DNA of 64,000 nucleotides, taken from positions 1,364,001 through 1,428,000 of the forward strand of contig NZ_JAFBBJ010000001.1 in assembly GCF_016907085.1 (NCBI RefSeq), given 5' to 3'. The position numbers and the translations under genes are program-made. Source of the DNA: Clavibacter michiganensis. GTDB taxonomy: Bacteria; Actinomycetota; Actinomycetes; Actinomycetales; Microbacteriaceae. Below the pieces are notes generated by a model, which saw only the letters and a program-made list of their open reading frames with translations, had not been told where the DNA came from and did no database searches. Positions 35,676 through 47,284 of this stretch are shown one piece after another (position 1 is the stretch's first letter; each line of letters begins with the position of its first letter).

Positions 35676-36701
35676 ATGCCCGTAGCAACCCCCGAGCAGT
35701 ACGCCGAGATGCTGGACCGCGCCAAGGCCGGCGGATTCGCCTACCCGGCCGTCAACGTCTCCTCGTCGCAGACCATCAACGCGGTCCTCCAGGGGCTCAC
35801 CGACGCGGGATCCGACGGCATCATCCAGGTCACCACGGGCGGCGCCGACTACTTCTCCGGCCACACCGTGAAGAACCGCGCGGCCGGCGCCCTCGCGTTC
35901 GCGCGCTTCGCCACCGAGGTCGCCAAGAACTACCCCATCACCGTCGCGCTGCACACCGACCACTGCCCGAAGGACGCCCTCGACGGCTTCGTGATCCCCA
36001 TGATCGAGGCCAGCGAGGAGGAGGTCCGCGCGGGCCGCAACCCCATCTTCCAGTCGCACATGTGGGACGGCTCGGCCATCCCGCTGAACGAGAACCTCGA
36101 CATCGCGACGGACCTGCTCCCCCGCATGAAGGCGATCAACGCGATCCTCGAGGTCGAGATCGGCGTCGTCGGCGGCGAGGAGGACGGCGTCAGCCACGAC
36201 ACCGGCTCGCACCTCTACACGACCCTCGAGGACGCCATCTCCACCGTCGAGGCGCTCGGCCTCGGCGACAAGGGCCGCTACATGGCCGCCCTCACCTTCG
36301 GCAACGTGCACGGCGTGTACAAGCCCGGCGGCGTGCAGCTGCGCCCGGCGCTCCTCAAGGAGATCCAGGACGGCATCCAGTCGAAGTACGGCACCGGCGA
36401 GAAGCCGTTCGACCTCGTCTTCCACGGCGGATCCGGCTCCTCCGACGACGAGATCGCGGAGGCCGTGCGCAACGGCGTCGTGAAGATGAACATCGACACG
36501 GACACGCAGTACGCGTTCAGCCGCTCCATCGCCGACTCGGTGCTCCGCAACTACGACGGCTTCCTGAAGGTCGACGGCGAGGTCGGCGACAAGAAGACGT
36601 ACGACCCCCGCGCCTGGGGCAAGACGGCGGAGTCGGCCATGGCCGCCCGCGTCGTCGAGGCCACGCGCCAGCTCGGGTCGCACGGCCACTCGCAGAGCTA
36701 G
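35676..36701 (+). CDS. fba: Class II fructose-bisphosphate aldolase
   Basis: The 341-residue zinc aldolase interconverts fructose 1,6-bisphosphate with dihydroxyacetone phosphate and glyceraldehyde 3-phosphate. Hallmarks are FAYPAVNVSSSQTINAVLQG, the zinc and catalytic region HTDHCPKD, EVEIGVVGGEEDGV, GNVHGVYKPG and the phosphate-binding loop VFHGGSGSS. ATG 35676 is preceded by GAAGGAG. It is a single-gene unit bounded by a strong terminator, as expected for a highly expressed glycolytic gene. Confidence 0.97.
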   Translation: MPVATPEQYAEMLDRAKAGGFAYPAVNVSSSQTINAVLQGLTDAGSDGIIQVTTGGADYFSGHTVKNRAAGALAFARFATEVAKNYPITVALHTDHCPKDALDGFVIPMIEASEEEVRAGRNPIFQSHMWDGSAIPLNENLDIATDLLPRMKAINAILEVEIGVVGGEEDGVSHDTGSHLYTTLEDAISTVEALGLGDKGRYMAALTFGNVHGVYKPGGVQLRPALLKEIQDGIQSKYGTGEKPFDLVFHGGSGSSDDEIAEAVRNGVVKMNIDTDTQYAFSRSIADSVLRNYDGFLKVDGEVGDKKTYDPRAWGKTAESAMAARVVEATRQLGSHGHSQS

Positions 36702-36728
36702 CGGGACGCAGCCCAGCGCTGCGCGAAC

Positions 36729-36762
36729 CACGGCGGGGCCGGTCCACCAGGACCGGCCCCGC
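36729..36762 (+). terminator. Intrinsic terminator after fba
   Basis: A perfect 15-bp stem (CGGCGGGGCCGGTCC and its complement) with loop ACCA lies 27 bases after the fba stop. It also separates the convergent DUF6264-like gene. Confidence 0.8.
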
Positions 36763-36799
36763 CGTCGTTCGTCAGATGCCGCGCATCAGATGCCGCGCG

Positions 36800-37633
36800 T
36801 CACGGCCCGCGGCTCGACATGATCTGCTGGAACGCGGGATCCTGCACGATCAGCGTCAGCACGAGCACGCTCGTGATCACGGTCGCGACGATCGCGCCGA
36901 CGATCGGCACCCAGAAGGCCATGCGCCGGCGCTTCACGAGCTCCAGGGAGATCCACGCGGCGAGCACGAAGACGACGATGTTCACGACGTTCACCGCGAT
37001 CCCGATGACCGAGGTCTGCGGCGTCACCTCGTAGGTGCCGCCGCCGAACAGCGCGTACGACTGGTTGATGGCGCGCGACGGATCCGCGTTCGCGCCGATG
37101 CTGCCGACGACGTTGACGAGGCCCGCGGCGAGCAGGCCGACCGTGATGGCCGCGTCGAAGCGCCGGGGCGCGCGGCGCGGCTCCTGGCCGGCGAGGTACG
37201 CGGGGCGCTCCGGACGGGTGCCCGGGGTGGCGCCGGCGTCCGCGGCGGAGGGGGCGGTCGGCGCGCGACGCGTGTCCCGGCGCTCCGTCGCGGCGGCCTT
37301 CTCCGCCGTGCGACGGGCATCGGCCGCGGCCTTCTCGGCCTCGCGGCGCTCCGCCTGCTGGCGCTCACGCGCCGCCTTGCGCTCCTCCGCCATCTGCTCG
37401 GCGAGGGTCTGCGGCGCGGCGGCCTTGCCGGCCTTCTTCGCGCCGCGACCGGCGGACGCCGGGGCGTCGCGCTCGGCCTGCGCGCGGCGGTACTCCGCCG
37501 CCTCGGCGACGATCCGCGCGTCCGCCTCGGACAGCTCCGACGATCCGCCCGCGTCCGACGCGGCCGGCGACGCGTACTCGCCGTAGCGCGGCGCGGGCCG
37601 TCCGGGACGGCGCGTGCCGTCGTCGTCGCTCAC
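36800..37633 (-). CDS. DUF6264-like multi-span membrane protein with charged N-terminal coiled coil
   Basis: The 277-residue protein has a highly charged first half with Ala/Arg/Glu repeats ([20 protein letters not shown]), likely coiled coil and cytoplasmic. Four hydrophobic segments follow ([60 protein letters not shown]). It matches the Microbacteriaceae DUF6264 pattern; the function is unknown. GTG 37633 overlaps the ispH stop by 4 bases, so it is translated from the ispH message. Confidence 0.75.
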   Translation of the reverse strand: MSDDDGTRRPGRPAPRYGEYASPAASDAGGSSELSEADARIVAEAAEYRRAQAERDAPASAGRGAKKAGKAAAPQTLAEQMAEERKAARERQQAERREAEKAAADARRTAEKAAATERRDTRRAPTAPSAADAGATPGTRPERPAYLAGQEPRRAPRRFDAAITVGLLAAGLVNVVGSIGANADPSRAINQSYALFGGGTYEVTPQTSVIGIAVNVVNIVVFVLAAWISLELVKRRRMAFWVPIVGAIVATVITSVLVLTLIVQDPAFQQIMSSRGP

Positions 37634-38721
37634 GCGCGGGTGCGCCCGCCGATGGCGCGGGAGTCCGTGTTGCCGGACTGGTCCTTGCGCAGCTCCTTGG
37701 GGAGCGAGAAGACGAGGTCCTCCTCGGCGGTGACGACCGCGGTGACGTCGCCGTAGCCGGCGTCGGCCAGGTCGTCGAGCAGCTCCTGCACGAGGACCTC
37801 GGGCACGGACGCGCCGCTGGTGACCCCGACCGTCTGCACGCCGTCGAGCCACTCCTGCTTGACCTCGGACGCGTAGTCGACCCGGTACGACGCCTTGGCG
37901 CCGTACTCGAGCGCGACCTCGACGAGGCGGACGGAGTTGGAGCTGTTCGCGGATCCGATGACGATCACGAGGTCGGCGTCGACGGCGACCTTCTTGATGG
38001 CGACCTGACGGTTCTGCGTGGCGTAGCAGATGTCGTCGCTCGGCGGGTCCTGCAGGTTCGGGAATCGGGCGCGGAGTCGGCGGACCGTCTCCATCGTCTC
38101 GTCGACCGACAGCGTGGTCTGCGAGAGCCAGACGAGGTTGTCGGGGTCCTTGACCTCGATCACGTCGGCGTGCTCCGGGGAGTTGACGACGATGGTCTGC
38201 TCGGGCGCCTCGCCCGCGGTGCCCTCGACCTCCTCGTGGCCCTCGTGGCCGATGAGGAGGATCTGCATGTCGGCCTTCGCGAAGCGCACGGCCTCGCGGT
38301 GCACCTTGGTGACGAGGGGGCAGGTGGCGTCGATGGCCTGGAGGCCGCGGTCGGCCGCGCCCTGCACGACGGCCGGCGAGACGCCGTGCGCGCTGAAGAC
38401 GACGTGGGCGCCCTCGGGGACCTCGTCGACCTCCTCCACGAACACCGCACCCATGCGCTCGAGCGTCGAGACGACGTGCACGTTGTGGACGATCTGCTTC
38501 CGCACGTAGACGGGGGCGCCGTAGCGCTCGAGCGCCTTCTCGACGGCCACGACGGCGCGGTCGACGCCGGCGCAGTAGCCGCGGGGAGCGGCGAGCAGGA
38601 CCTTCTTGGGTCCGGCCACCGGGTTATCCTTGAGCCTGTTGCGGACGCCGGGCATCCGCGGCATCGACAGGCTGACGACGGGTGCTCCCACGAGTCGCTG
38701 GTCAGTGGTCGCTGTAGTCAC
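37630..38721 (-). CDS. ispH: 4-hydroxy-3-methylbut-2-enyl diphosphate reductase
   Basis: IspH is the [4Fe-4S] enzyme for the last step of the MEP isoprenoid pathway, giving IPP and DMAPP. The 363-residue protein carries the three cluster cysteines in [24 protein letters not shown] and [11 protein letters not shown], and the substrate-pocket segments [21 protein letters not shown] and GSANSSNS. About 40 N-terminal residues precede the domain. GTG 38721 is used, but an internal ATG (MPRMPGVRN) could also serve. It is divergent from xseA with 45 bases between the starts. Confidence 0.95.
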   Translation of the reverse strand: MTTATTDQRLVGAPVVSLSMPRMPGVRNRLKDNPVAGPKKVLLAAPRGYCAGVDRAVVAVEKALERYGAPVYVRKQIVHNVHVVSTLERMGAVFVEEVDEVPEGAHVVFSAHGVSPAVVQGAADRGLQAIDATCPLVTKVHREAVRFAKADMQILLIGHEGHEEVEGTAGEAPEQTIVVNSPEHADVIEVKDPDNLVWLSQTTLSVDETMETVRRLRARFPNLQDPPSDDICYATQNRQVAIKKVAVDADLVIVIGSANSSNSVRLVEVALEYGAKASYRVDYASEVKQEWLDGVQTVGVTSGASVPEVLVQELLDDLADAGYGDVTAVVTAEEDLVFSLPKELRKDQSGNTDSRAIGGRTRA

Positions 38722-38766
38722 AGTCCCGAGTCTAAGCGCCCGTGCTGGGCGACGAGTGGGGGAGCC

Positions 38767-40083
38767 ATGAGCGAGACGCGCACCGTGTCCATGCCGGCGG
38801 CCGGCGCCCCGACGGTCGACGCCCCCTGGCCCGTCTCCGTGCTGTCCGGGAAGATCAAGGGCTGGATCGATCGGCTCGGCACCGCGTGGGTCGAGGGCGA
38901 GATCACGCAGTGGGGCGGATCCGGCGGCAACGTCTACGGGAAGCTCAAGGACCTCGACGTCGACGCCACCATCAGCTTCACCGTCTGGTCGTCGGTGCGC
39001 GCGAAGATCCCGGCCGACCTCGGCCAGGGCGCCCGCGTCGTCGCGCTCGTGAAGCCGAACTACTGGGTCAAGGGCGGCACGCTCACGATGCAGGTGCTGG
39101 AGATGCGCCACGTCGGCCTCGGCGACCTGCTCGAGCGCCTCGAGCGCCTGCGCCAGACGCTGCGCGCGGAGGGCCTGTTCGACGCCGACCGCAAGCGCCG
39201 CCTGCCGTTCCTCCCCGGCTGCATCGGCCTCATCACCGGCAAGGACTCGGACGCCGAGAAGGACGTGCTCCGCAATGCCCAGCTCCGCTGGCCGAGCGTC
39301 CGCTTCCGCGTCGTGCACACCGCGGTGCAGGGCGACCGGGCCGCCGGTGAGGTGACGCGCGCCATCGGGGTGCTCGACGAGGATCCCGAGGTCGACGTCA
39401 TCGTCATCGCGCGCGGCGGCGGCGACTTCCAGAACCTCCTCGTCTTCAGCGACGAGAAGCTGGTGCGCACGGCGGCCGCGTGCCGCACGCCGCTCGTCAG
39501 CGCGATCGGGCACGAGGCCGACCGGCCGCTGCTCGACGACGTCGCCGACCTCCGCGCCTCCACCCCCACCGACGCCGCCAAGCGCGTCGTGCCGGACGTC
39601 TCCGAGGAGCTGTCGCGCGTGCAGCAGGCGCGCGCCCGCATCGGCATGCGCCTCACCAGCCAGGTGCGCGGCGAGATCGACCGCATCGAGCAGCTGCGGT
39701 CGCGGCCCGTCCTCACGAGCACGGCGTGGATCGTCGACTCGCGCGCCGAGGAGCTCGGCCGCTACATCGCGCGATCCGCGGAGCTCGCCGGCCGCGTCGT
39801 CGAGCGCGGGATGCAGCAGACGAGCGAGCTGTCCCGGCAGCTCCGCACGCTCTCGCCGCAGCACGTGCTCGACCGCGGCTACGCCATCGTGCAGACGGCC
39901 GACGGATCCGCCCTCCGCACGCCCGTGGACGCGCCCGACGGCACCGGCCTCGTGCTGCGGCTCGCCGCCGGCGCGCTCGGCGCGACCTCCACCGGCCCCA
40001 CCGACGACATCCCCTCGTCGGCCGCGCGCCTGCCCGCCTCCCCCGCCCCGGGCGCCCGGCCGGCGTCCGGCGCCGAAAGCTAG
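38767..40083 (+). CDS. xseA: Exodeoxyribonuclease VII large subunit
   Basis: The 438-residue catalytic subunit of ExoVII degrades single-stranded DNA from both ends. The N-terminal OB-fold runs [19 protein letters not shown] and [10 protein letters not shown]. The catalytic core includes [37 protein letters not shown] and [21 protein letters not shown] long helical C-terminus then ends with [15 protein letters not shown]. The C-terminal Pro/Ser-rich tail is lineage-specific. xseB follows after 10 bases. Confidence 0.96.
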   Translation: MSETRTVSMPAAGAPTVDAPWPVSVLSGKIKGWIDRLGTAWVEGEITQWGGSGGNVYGKLKDLDVDATISFTVWSSVRAKIPADLGQGARVVALVKPNYWVKGGTLTMQVLEMRHVGLGDLLERLERLRQTLRAEGLFDADRKRRLPFLPGCIGLITGKDSDAEKDVLRNAQLRWPSVRFRVVHTAVQGDRAAGEVTRAIGVLDEDPEVDVIVIARGGGDFQNLLVFSDEKLVRTAAACRTPLVSAIGHEADRPLLDDVADLRASTPTDAAKRVVPDVSEELSRVQQARARIGMRLTSQVRGEIDRIEQLRSRPVLTSTAWIVDSRAEELGRYIARSAELAGRVVERGMQQTSELSRQLRTLSPQHVLDRGYAIVQTADGSALRTPVDAPDGTGLVLRLAAGALGATSTGPTDDIPSSAARLPASPAPGARPASGAES

Positions 40084-40093
40084 GATCACCCCC

Positions 40094-40336
40094 ATGCCCA
40101 CCAGCCCCGCCGACACCGGCGCACGCCTGCCCGACGTCTCCGAGCTCAGCTACGAGGAGGCGCGCGACGCCCTGGTGCGCGTCGTCAACGACCTCGAGCA
40201 GGGCGCGTCCACGCTCGAGGAGTCGATCGCCCTGTGGGAGCGCGGCGAGGCCCTCGCGGCCCGCTGCGAGGAGTGGCTGCTCGGCGCGAAGGCGCGCCTC
40301 GACGCCGCCCGCACCACCGCATCCGACGCCGGCTGA
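40094..40336 (+). CDS. xseB: Exodeoxyribonuclease VII small subunit
   Basis: The 80-residue helical subunit binds the XseA C-terminus. The signature is [20 protein letters not shown], then [20 protein letters not shown] and a second helix. Its position directly after xseA confirms it. Confidence 0.94.
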   Translation: MPTSPADTGARLPDVSELSYEEARDALVRVVNDLEQGASTLEESIALWERGEALAARCEEWLLGAKARLDAARTTASDAG

Positions 40337-40338
40337 CC

Positions 40339-41046
40339 GTGGCCAAGCCCCGCACCCCGAACGTCGTCGCCGAGCTCGGCCGGCCCGAGACGCCCGAGGA
40401 GACCGCCGCCCGCAAGGCCGCCGACTCCCGCCGCCACCGCGCCAAGCAGACGTTCCGCAACCTGCTCTACTCGCTCATCGTCACCGTGGCGACCGTCGCG
40501 GTGATCGTCGCGCTCGTCCCCCGCTCGAACACCACGATCCTCCCCGACGTCGACTACGGCGCGGCGGCCGCCGAGGCGCAGGGCGGGTTCCCGCAGACGC
40601 TCGTCGTGCCCGACCTGCCGACGGCGTGGAAGAGCAACGACGCGGAGATCCGCCCGGCCGGCCGCGACGGCGTGGCCGTCTGGTACATCGGCCTCATCAC
40701 GCCGAGCAACCGCTACATCGGGATCTCGCAGGGCATCGACGCGAACCCCACCTGGCTCGACGAGACGCTGCAGTCGGCGCCCGAGGTGAGCTCCGAGGAG
40801 ATCGGCGGCCTCGAGTGGACCCTGTACGACAACTCGCAGGCCGACGACCCGGGCAACGTCGTCCTCGCGGCGAGCGCCGTCGACGGCGACAGCACCTACG
40901 CGATCTACGGCACGGCCGACGCGAACGAGCTCCGCACGGCGATCGACGCGGTCGCCGCCGCGCGCACCGCCCCGGCGGGCACGACGCCGACGCCCGCCGA
41001 CGGCACCACCAGCACCACCGCACCCGGAGAGGGGATCGAGGGATGA
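40339..41046 (+). CDS. DUF4245-family membrane-anchored protein
   Basis: The 235-residue protein has a basic N-terminus, one membrane helix (NLLYSLIVTVATVAVIVALV) and an extracytoplasmic domain with LVVPDLPTAWKSNDAEIRPA, WYIGLITPSNRYIGISQG and LEWTLYDNS, matching DUF4245. The family is actinobacterial and often next to xseAB and fumarase; its role is unknown. GTG 40339 lies 2 bases after xseB, and the stop overlaps the carbonic anhydrase ATG by 4 bases. The tail is Thr/Pro-rich. Confidence 0.85.
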   Translation: MAKPRTPNVVAELGRPETPEETAARKAADSRRHRAKQTFRNLLYSLIVTVATVAVIVALVPRSNTTILPDVDYGAAAAEAQGGFPQTLVVPDLPTAWKSNDAEIRPAGRDGVAVWYIGLITPSNRYIGISQGIDANPTWLDETLQSAPEVSSEEIGGLEWTLYDNSQADDPGNVVLAASAVDGDSTYAIYGTADANELRTAIDAVAAARTAPAGTTPTPADGTTSTTAPGEGIEG

Positions 41047-41690
41047 CCGACCAGGACGAGACCGTGCAGAGGCCCGCCGACGTGTGGGCCGAGATGGTGG
41101 AGGGCAACGCGCGCTTCGTCGCCGGCACCCCCGAGCACCCGCGCCAGGACGTCGAGCGCCGCGCCGCGCTCGCCCACGTGCAGCGCCCGGTCGCCGCGCT
41201 GTTCGGCTGCAGCGACTCGCGCCTCGCGGCCGAGATCATCTTCGACAAGGGCCTCGGCGACCTCTTCGTGATCCGCAACGCGGGCCAGATCATCTCCGAC
41301 TCCGTGCTCGGCAGCCTCGAGTACGCCGTCGCCGTGCTGGGCGTGCCGCTCATCGTGGTGCTCGGGCACGACGAGTGCGGCGCCGTGCGCGCCGCCATCG
41401 AGAGCGCGGCGCCGGGCGCCGAGGCGCTGCCGCCGCACATCGCGAACCTCATCGCGCCGATCGCGCCCGCCGTCCACCGCGTCGCGGGCGACCACGTCGT
41501 GCCCAGCGAGGTCGACGCGGGCGAGGTCGGCCGCCAGCACCTGCGCGGCACCGTGACCCGCATGCTGGAGGCCTCGGAGATGATCTCCGACAAGGTGGCG
41601 GCCGGTAGCCTGGCCATCGTCGGCGCCAACTACAAGCTCCTCGAGGGCACCGCGGTGCCCGACGTCATCGTGGGCGACATCCCTCGCTAG
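41043..41690 (+). CDS. Beta-class carbonic anhydrase
   Basis: The 215-residue zinc enzyme interconverts CO2 and bicarbonate. The zinc site is visible: Cys and Asp in [11 protein letters not shown], and His plus Cys in [11 protein letters not shown]. Further matches are [10 protein letters not shown] and [13 protein letters not shown]. It is probably cytoplasmic, as no signal peptide is present. It overlaps the DUF4245 gene by 4 bases and is followed by fumC after 80 bases. Confidence 0.94.
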   Translation: MTDQDETVQRPADVWAEMVEGNARFVAGTPEHPRQDVERRAALAHVQRPVAALFGCSDSRLAAEIIFDKGLGDLFVIRNAGQIISDSVLGSLEYAVAVLGVPLIVVLGHDECGAVRAAIESAAPGAEALPPHIANLIAPIAPAVHRVAGDHVVPSEVDAGEVGRQHLRGTVTRMLEASEMISDKVAAGSLAIVGANYKLLEGTAVPDVIVGDIPR

Positions 41691-41770
41691 AGGACACGCC
41701 CGCGCTGACCTGCGCGACCCGGGCCCGCGGGGCCCGGTGCATCACCCGTCCCGAAGGAGAGAGAAACAGC

Positions 41771-43198
<1,428 letters not shown>

Positions 43199-43217
43199 GC
43201 CGCCGCTCCGCACCGAC

Positions 43218-43259
43218 GACGACGGGCGCCGATCCCCTCGGGGACCGGCGCCCGTCGTC
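43218..43259. terminator. Bidirectional terminator between fumC and the PhoH-like gene
   Basis: A 14-bp stem (GACGACGGGCGCCG and its complement) encloses a second inverted repeat (TCCCC-TC-GGGGA). It lies between two convergent stop codons. Confidence 0.78.
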
Positions 43260-43277
43260 ATGCGCGGGGCACGTGGA

Positions 43278-44624
43278 TCACATGGGGTCGCCGTCGAGCA
43301 GCCCGGTGACGAGCGCCGCGATCGCGCTCCGCTCCGAGCGGGTGAGCGTGATGTGCCCGAACAGCTCGTGGCCCTTGAGCGTCTCGATGACGCTCGCGAC
43401 GCCGTCGTGCCGGCCGACCCGCAGGTTGTCGCGCTGCGCGACGTCGTGCGTGAGCACCACGCGCGAGTTCTGGCCGATGCGGCTGAGCACCGTGAGCAGC
43501 ACGTTCCGCTCCAGCGACTGCGCCTCGTCGACGATCACGAACGCGTCGTGCAGCGAGCGCCCGCGGATGTGGGTGAGCGGCAGCACCTCGAGGATCCCCC
43601 GCTCCACCACCTCGTCCATGACGTTCTGCGAGACCACGGAACCCAGGGTGTCGAACACGGCCTGCGCCCACGGGTTCATCTTCTCGGCGGCGTCGCCCGG
43701 CAGGTAGCCGAGCTCCTGGCCGCCCACCGCGTACAGCGGCCGGAACACCATGATCTTGCGGTGCTGCTGCTTCTCCAGCACGGCCTCGAGCGCGGCGCAC
43801 AGGGCGAGCGCCGACTTGCCGGTGCCGGCGCTGCCGCCGAGGGAGACGATCCCCACCTCGCGGTCGAGGAGCAGGTCGATCGCGAGACGCTGTTCCGCCG
43901 ATCGGCCCTTGAGGCCGAACACCTCGCGGTCGCCGCGCACCAGGTTCACCGTGCCGCGGCGGACGACCCGGCCGAGCGCGGACCCCCGGTCCGAGTGCAG
44001 CACGACGCCCGTGTTCACGGGCAGGTCCTGCACGACGCGCGTCTGCAGCGACTCGCCGTCGTAGAGGTCGGCCATCTGCTCGCTGGAGAGCGTGACGTCG
44101 GCCATGCCGGTCCAGCCGCTGTCGACGGCGAGCTCGGCGCGGTACTCCTCCGCCTGCAGGCCGATGGAGGCGGCCTTCACGCGCAGCGGCATGTCCTTCG
44201 AGACGACCGTGACCGCGAGGCCCTCGGTCGAGAGGTTGAGCGCGACCGCGAGGATCCGCGAGTCGTTGTCGCCGAGCTGCAGGCCGTTCGGGAGCGCCGC
44301 CATGCTGGAGTGGTTGAGCTCGACCCGCAGCGTGCCGCCGGCCTCGCCCACCTCGATGGGGAAGTCGAGCCGCTCGTGCTCCTCGCGGAGCTGGTCGAGG
44401 AGGCGGAGGGCCTGGCGCGCGAAGTAGCCGATCTCCGGGTCGTTCCGCTTCGACTCGAGCTCGGTGATGACGATGACCGGGATCACCACCGCGTGCTCGG
44501 CGAAGCGGAAGAGCGCCCGCGGGTCGGACAGGAGGACGGAGGTGTCGAGCACGTACGTGCGCTCGGCCTGCGGCGTCCCCTCCCCCCGGCTCGCGCGTCG
44601 TGCTGTGCTGCTCTGGCTGTCCAT
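43278..44624 (-). CDS. PIN-domain PhoH-like ATPase (PhoH2)
   Basis: The 448-residue protein couples an N-terminal PIN ribonuclease domain ([43 protein letters not shown]) to a PhoH P-loop ATPase (Walker [14 protein letters not shown], Walker [10 protein letters not shown], arginine region [15 protein letters not shown]). PhoH2 proteins act as RNA-unwinding ribonucleases. ATG 44624 (MDSQSST) is chosen, with upstream in-frame starts at 44645 and 44687 possible. It is monocistronic. It is not necessarily phosphate-regulated despite its name. Confidence 0.92.
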   Translation of the reverse strand: MDSQSSTARRASRGEGTPQAERTYVLDTSVLLSDPRALFRFAEHAVVIPVIVITELESKRNDPEIGYFARQALRLLDQLREEHERLDFPIEVGEAGGTLRVELNHSSMAALPNGLQLGDNDSRILAVALNLSTEGLAVTVVSKDMPLRVKAASIGLQAEEYRAELAVDSGWTGMADVTLSSEQMADLYDGESLQTRVVQDLPVNTGVVLHSDRGSALGRVVRRGTVNLVRGDREVFGLKGRSAEQRLAIDLLLDREVGIVSLGGSAGTGKSALALCAALEAVLEKQQHRKIMVFRPLYAVGGQELGYLPGDAAEKMNPWAQAVFDTLGSVVSQNVMDEVVERGILEVLPLTHIRGRSLHDAFVIVDEAQSLERNVLLTVLSRIGQNSRVVLTHDVAQRDNLRVGRHDGVASVIETLKGHELFGHITLTRSERSAIAALVTGLLDGDPM

Positions 44625-44820
44625 CGGGGCCACGGGCCACTCCATCCCCGAGCGGTCGCGCTCGGATCCTGACGGCGATCGGGCCACGGTGGCGAGAAGA
44701 GATCCTGCGGCCCTCTCGATCGGGCGCCATGCCCGATGAGTGCGAACCTACGTCGCGCACCGGCGCCATGACCAGAGCGACGCGGGTCCGGATGTGTCGT
44801 GGACATTAACTCTTCCTCCG

Positions 44821-44848
44821 CGCGCCCCGGACCGCGCCGGGGAGCGCG
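44821..44848 (-). terminator. Probable terminator after the isoprenyl transferase gene
   Basis: An imperfect GC-rich inverted repeat (CGCGCCCCGG against CCGGGGAGCGCG) abuts the stop codon of the minus-strand gene. Confidence 0.45.
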
Positions 44849-45643
44849 TCAGGAGCCGAAGCGGCGCTGGCGGGAGGAGTAGTCGCGCAAGGCGCGGAGG
44901 AAGTCGACCTCGCGGAGGTCGGGACCCAGCGCCTCCATGAAGTAGAGCTCGCTGTGGGCCGACTGCCACAGCATGAAGTCGCTGATGCGCTGCTCGCCCG
45001 AGGTGCGGATCACGAGGTCCGGATCCGGCTGCCCGCTCGTGTAGAGGTGCTCGCCGATGAGGTCGGGCGTGAGGAGCGCCGCGAGGTCCTCCAGCGTGCC
45101 GCCGGCGAGGTGGTGCTGGTGCACGATGCTGCGCATGGCGTCGGCGATCTCGGTGCGCCCGCCGTAGCCGACGGCCAGGTTGATGTGGAGCCCGGCGTTG
45201 TCCTTCGAGCGCTCCTCGGAGGCGTCGAGCCGGGCGATGAGCTCGGGCGGCAGGCCCTCATCGGATCCGACGTGCTTCACCCGCCAGTCGCGGTGCCGGG
45301 AGAGGTCCTCCGCGAGCTCGCCGATGATGTCGATGAGCGCGGTGAGCTCCGCGCTGCCGCGGCCCGTGAGGTTGTCGGTGGAGAGCAGGTAGAGCGTGGT
45401 GACCTTCACGTCGAGGTCGTCGCACCACTCGAGGAACTCGAGGAACTTGGCCGCTCCGGCGCGGTGGCCGTGCGCCGCGGACTCGAGCCCGAGCTGGCGG
45501 GCCCAGCGGCGGTTGCCGTCGAGGATCATCGCGATGTGGTGCGGCAGCGCGTTCCGGTCGAGGCCGCGGCGGAGGCGCTTCTGGTACGCCCGGTAGAGCA
45601 GACCGCGCCACGGTCGGATCGGCTTCTCTCGCACGGAGGCCAC
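44849..45643 (-). CDS. uppS: Cis-isoprenyl (undecaprenyl-type) diphosphate synthase
   Basis: The 264-residue enzyme extends isoprenyl diphosphates in cis for lipid carriers of cell-wall synthesis. It shows HHIAMILDGNRRWARQLGL (catalytic Asp and diphosphate loop), HGHRAGAAKFLEFLEWC, LYLLSTDNL, INLAVGYGGRTEIADAMR and RTSGEQRISDFMLWQSAH with SELYF. The chain-length product cannot be told from sequence alone; actinobacteria often have both short- and long-chain forms. The start is GTG 45643 after a GGTGGGA site. It is divergent from the hemolysin III gene. Confidence 0.93.
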   Translation of the reverse strand: MASVREKPIRPWRGLLYRAYQKRLRRGLDRNALPHHIAMILDGNRRWARQLGLESAAHGHRAGAAKFLEFLEWCDDLDVKVTTLYLLSTDNLTGRGSAELTALIDIIGELAEDLSRHRDWRVKHVGSDEGLPPELIARLDASEERSKDNAGLHINLAVGYGGRTEIADAMRSIVHQHHLAGGTLEDLAALLTPDLIGEHLYTSGQPDPDLVIRTSGEQRISDFMLWQSAHSELYFMEALGPDLREVDFLRALRDYSSRQRRFGS

Positions 45644-45716
45644 GCTATCCCACCTGCCCGTGAGCCCGGATCGCCCGCCAGGCCGACGTCGTGGACGGCT
45701 GTCCTACACTCGCAGG

Positions 45717-46469
45717 ATGACGCCCGCCGCCCCGTCCCCCGGCCCGCTCAGCACCCCGGATGGCGCGTCGCCGGAGGACGACCACGTCGCCCACCTCCCG
45801 CTCGTCGAGGACGCGCAGGACGTCGGACCGGAGCCCAAGCCCACCTGGCGGGGCTGGCTGCACGCGGGGATGACGCCGGTGGCGCTCGTGCTCGGGATCG
45901 TGCTCATCGCGGTCGCCGACGGGGCCGCGGCGAAGATCGCGTGCGCCGTGTTCGTGGCGTCGTCGCTCCTGCTGTTCGGCGTCTCGGCGGTCTACCACCG
46001 GTTCGACTGGTCGCCGCGAGCCAAGATCCTGCTCAAGCGGATGGACCACGCCAACATCTTCCTGCTCATCGCGGGCTCGTACACGCCCATCACGGTGCTG
46101 GCGCTGCCGCACGACAAGTCGGTGCTGCTGCTCTGGCTGGTGTGGTCGGGCGCCGCGATCGGCGTGCTCTTCCGCGTGCTCTGGATCCACGCCCCGCGCT
46201 GGCTCTACGTGCTGCTATACCTCGTGCTCGGGTACGCGTCGCTCGTCTTCATCGTCGACTTCTTCCGCGCCGACGCCGCGATGATGACGCTCATCCTCGC
46301 GGGCGGCCTCGCCTACACGGTGGGCGCGGTCGCGTACGCGCTGAAGCGGCCGAACCCCTGGCCCGGCCGCTTCGGCTTCCACGAGATCTTCCACGCGTGC
46401 ACCCTCGTGGCGTTCCTCTGCCACTGGACGGGGATCCTCCTGGTGGCGACGCACCCGCCCGTCGTCTGA
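45717..46469 (+). CDS. Hemolysin III / PAQR-family membrane protein
   Basis: The 250-residue protein has an acidic N-terminal tail and seven membrane spans. The PAQR metal-site residues are present: Ser and His in FGVSAVYHRFDWSP, Asp in MDHANIFLLIAGSYTP, and two His in HEIFHACTLVAFLCHW. Family members are putative metal-dependent hydrolases acting in membrane homeostasis; the haemolysin name is historical. The start is ATG 45717 (MTPAAPS), preceded by GCAGG. Confidence 0.92.
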   Translation: MTPAAPSPGPLSTPDGASPEDDHVAHLPLVEDAQDVGPEPKPTWRGWLHAGMTPVALVLGIVLIAVADGAAAKIACAVFVASSLLLFGVSAVYHRFDWSPRAKILLKRMDHANIFLLIAGSYTPITVLALPHDKSVLLLWLVWSGAAIGVLFRVLWIHAPRWLYVLLYLVLGYASLVFIVDFFRADAAMMTLILAGGLAYTVGAVAYALKRPNPWPGRFGFHEIFHACTLVAFLCHWTGILLVATHPPVV

Positions 46470-46513
46470 CCGGAGCTCGCACCGGCCTGCGCAGCCGGGT
46501 CAGGCGTCCGCGG

Positions 46514-47284
46514 TCAGGCGCCCGCGCGCCCGAAGCCGGGGAACCGCGCGACGAACCCCGGGTGCGCCGCGAGCAGCTCGCGGGCGTACCGGGGGTGGTT
46601 CGCCGTGGTCGCGTCCACGTCGAGCTCCACGATGCGGCGCACCTCGCCCGGTCCCTCGAGGAGGGACGCGTGCACGCGGAGCCCCGCGTCGTGCAGCCCG
46701 TCCACGAGCGACCGCGTGAGACCGCGCCACGGCAGCATGATGGTGCGGGCCCGCGTGGGCGCGACCACATCGCGCCACTCGCCGTCGATGTCGGCGACGA
46801 GCAGGCCCGTGCCGCGCGGGAGGTCGGGCAGCCCGGTCATCACGTCCACGAGCGCCTGCGGGTGGAAGCTGATGACCGTGCAGCGTGCCCGGTCGGCGTC
46901 GCCGCGGGCGCGCAGGAGCGCGACCAGGGGTCCCGCCGCCGCCGGCGCCTTGACCTCCACCTGCACGAGCCCACGCGTGCGGTCGAGCACCTCGTCGAGG
47001 GTCGGCACGCGCTGGCCCGAGCCGAGGTCCACCGAGCGGACCTCGGCCAGCGTCAGCTCCTCGACGGGCGTGTCGAGGTGCGGGCCGGGTGCCGCCGCCG
47101 TGCGCTCGAGCGTGCGGTCGTGCAGCACGACCAACTGCCCGTCGCGCGTGAGGCGCACGTCGAGCTCGATCTCGTCCGCCCCGGCCCGCTCCGCCGTCGT
47201 GAACGACAGCATCGTGTTCTCCGGGCAGTCCGCCATGCTGCCGCGGTGGCCCGCCAGCAGGAAGGTGCGCGGAGAGCCGGTCAC
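46514..47284 (-). CDS. Glycerophosphodiester phosphodiesterase (UgpQ-like)
   Basis: The 256-residue TIM-barrel enzyme cleaves glycerophosphodiesters to glycerol 3-phosphate and an alcohol. The signature is LLAGHRGSMADCPENTMLSF, EIELDVRLTRDGQLVVLHD and the later VQVEVKAP. There is no signal peptide, so it is cytoplasmic, acting on imported substrate. GTG 47284 overlaps the stop of the binding-protein gene by 4 bases. It is the last gene of the permease-permease-binding protein-phosphodiesterase operon. Confidence 0.9.
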   Translation of the reverse strand: MTGSPRTFLLAGHRGSMADCPENTMLSFTTAERAGADEIELDVRLTRDGQLVVLHDRTLERTAAAPGPHLDTPVEELTLAEVRSVDLGSGQRVPTLDEVLDRTRGLVQVEVKAPAAAGPLVALLRARGDADRARCTVISFHPQALVDVMTGLPDLPRGTGLLVADIDGEWRDVVAPTRARTIMLPWRGLTRSLVDGLHDAGLRVHASLLEGPGEVRRIVELDVDATTANHPRYARELLAAHPGFVARFPGFGRAGA